Position numbers and translations under genes: made by a program. 42,993 bases of DNA, taken from Bacteroidaceae bacterium. GTDB taxonomy: Bacteria > Bacteroidota > Bacteroidia > Bacteroidales > Bacteroidaceae. The notes beneath the pieces were generated by a model. It was not told the DNA's origin, ran no database searches, and was given only the letters and a program-made list of their open reading frames with translations. Shown here one piece after another: positions 42,248-42,993 of the stretch (its first letter is position 1; every line of letters begins with the position of its first letter). The DNA lies in contig JAFZSP010000081.1 in NCBI GenBank assembly GCA_017619335.1, positions 1 through 42,993 on the forward strand. Direction: 5' to 3'.

Positions 42248-42253
42248 GCTTCT

Positions 42254-42931
42254 TTACTGTATCTGTCGTCCGTCCAGGAACTTGATGATTCGGTCGGTCT
42301 GTGCGGCCTGCTTCTCGTTGTGCGTCACCATGACGATGGTGCGGCCGTCCTCCTTGTTGAGTTTATGGAGCAGTTCCATGATTTCGGCTCCCATTTTGGA
42401 GTCGAGGTTACCCGTGGGTTCGTCGGCCAGCAGAATCTCGGGGTTGCCGATGATGGCGCGGGCGATGGCCACGCGCTGGCACTGTCCGCCAGAGAGCTGA
42501 GAGGGACGATGCTTCATGCGGTGCGAGAGGCCCACACGCTCAATGACTTCCTTGGCCAGGCGCGTGCGCTCGCTGCTGCGCACGCCACGATAGATGAGAG
42601 GTAGCTGCACGTTGTCTAATACGGAGAGCGTAGGAATGAGGTGGAAGCTCTGGAAGACGAAACCCAGCGTCTTGTTGCGCAGTTCGGCCAGTCGGTTGTC
42701 CGAGAGTTTCGGGTCGATGCGCGTGCCGCACAGCTCAATCTCGCCGCTCGTCGGCTCGTCGAGCAGGCCCATGATGTTGAGCAGCGTCGACTTGCCGCAG
42801 CCCGACGGCCCCATAATGCTCAGGAACTCGCCCTTGCGCACTTCGAGGTTCACATTCTCCAACGCCTGTGTCTCCACTTCGTCGGTACGGTAGATCTTGT
42901 TGATCCCATTCAGTTTGATTACTGTTTCCAT
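42254..42931 (-). CDS. ABC transporter ATP-binding protein (MacB/LolD type)
   Basis: 225 residues, the usual length of a stand-alone export ATPase. Walker [10 protein letters not shown] (about 42-50), Q-loop FQSFHLIP, signature LSGGQCQRV, Walker [14 protein letters not shown] and switch His in MVTHNEKQA. It pairs with the two FtsX-type permeases and TolC downstream. A MacA-like adaptor is not visible in the window and would be expected upstream. Confidence 0.95.
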   Translation of the reverse strand: METVIKLNGINKIYRTDEVETQALENVNLEVRKGEFLSIMGPSGCGKSTLLNIMGLLDEPTSGEIELCGTRIDPKLSDNRLAELRNKTLGFVFQSFHLIPTLSVLDNVQLPLIYRGVRSSERTRLAKEVIERVGLSHRMKHRPSQLSGGQCQRVAIARAIIGNPEILLADEPTGNLDSKMGAEIMELLHKLNKEDGRTIVMVTHNEKQAAQTDRIIKFLDGRQIQ

Positions 42932-42972
42932 TGTTCTTTTGTTTTTTTGTTAATGATTTGTTGTTTCGTATC

Positions 42973-42993
42973 CTACTCCTCCCTTAACGCCTC
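42973..42993 (-). CDS. C-terminal end of an upstream gene, possibly an ABC permease (partial)
   Basis: Only seven codons are visible: E-A-L-R-E-E-stop. MacB/FtsX-type permeases commonly end in EALRxE, so this may be another permease of the same operon. The 41-bp gap to the ATPase start carries no other feature. Confidence 0.4.
   Translation of the reverse strand, partial: EALREE

Overview
The window looks like chromosomal DNA of a Bacteroidales bacterium, most likely Prevotella-like. Signs of this are many promoters with the Bacteroidetes -33/-7 pattern (TTTG, 19-20 bp, TAnnTTTG), a serine palmitoyltransferase-like enzyme for sphingolipids, a possible type IX sorting tail, CotH and Cthe_2159-type surface proteins, plant-polysaccharide enzymes and an Rnf complex. 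No rRNA, CRISPR array or complete insertion sequence was seen.

Layout: (1) 1-560: five tRNA genes (Val-Arg-Tyr-Gly-Leu, minus strand) behind one strong promoter. (2) 658-8836: mostly housekeeping genes on the minus strand: a Na+/Ca2+-exchanger-like protein, a small Cys protein, an MBL hydrolase, a TamA/BamA-like lipoprotein, a TrmH methyltransferase, a Crp/Fnr regulator, LepA and a small winged-helix protein. (3) 9036-15786: two tRNA-Lys genes, the serine palmitoyltransferase, then a plus-strand run of a lipid kinase, a YgiQ radical-SAM protein, a small helical exported protein and a CotH protein, closed by twin terminator hairpins. (4) 15790-21545: IlvC, a pectinesterase-like protein, a GH9-GH16 fusion and an AlbA_2 protein. 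(5) 21546-25100: an accessory, partly AT-rich island with a tandem repeat array, a 20-bp perfect hairpin, an orphan lipoprotein, a RhuM remnant, a HUH/Y1 (RAYT-like) transposase with an extra C-terminal domain, a small acidic partner gene and a 238-bp palindrome made of nested hairpins. (6) 25149-30596: a three-gene surface-protein operon. (7) 30621-37497: RseC-RnfB-RnfC-RnfD-RnfG-RnfE-RnfA followed by a formate/nitrite-transporter-like gene. A 23S-intervening-sequence-type four-helix-bundle gene sits between rnfC and rnfD inside long inverted repeats. (8) 37993-42993: an ABC efflux operon (ATPase, two FtsX/MacB-type permeases, TolC), with the tail of another permease at the window edge.

The likeliest candidate for an undescribed system is 23489-25093. 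There a RAYT-type transposase, whose C-terminal region resembles DprA/SLOG folds by eye, is followed by a small Glu/Pro-rich gene and then by a symmetric array of hairpins. The hairpins in the two halves keep their pairing while their sequence changes. Other non-coding signals are intergenic tandem arrays with a 21-22 bp period at three places, a family of AT-rich inverted repeats in the rnf operon, and GC-rich palindromes placed in frame inside ABC permease genes.
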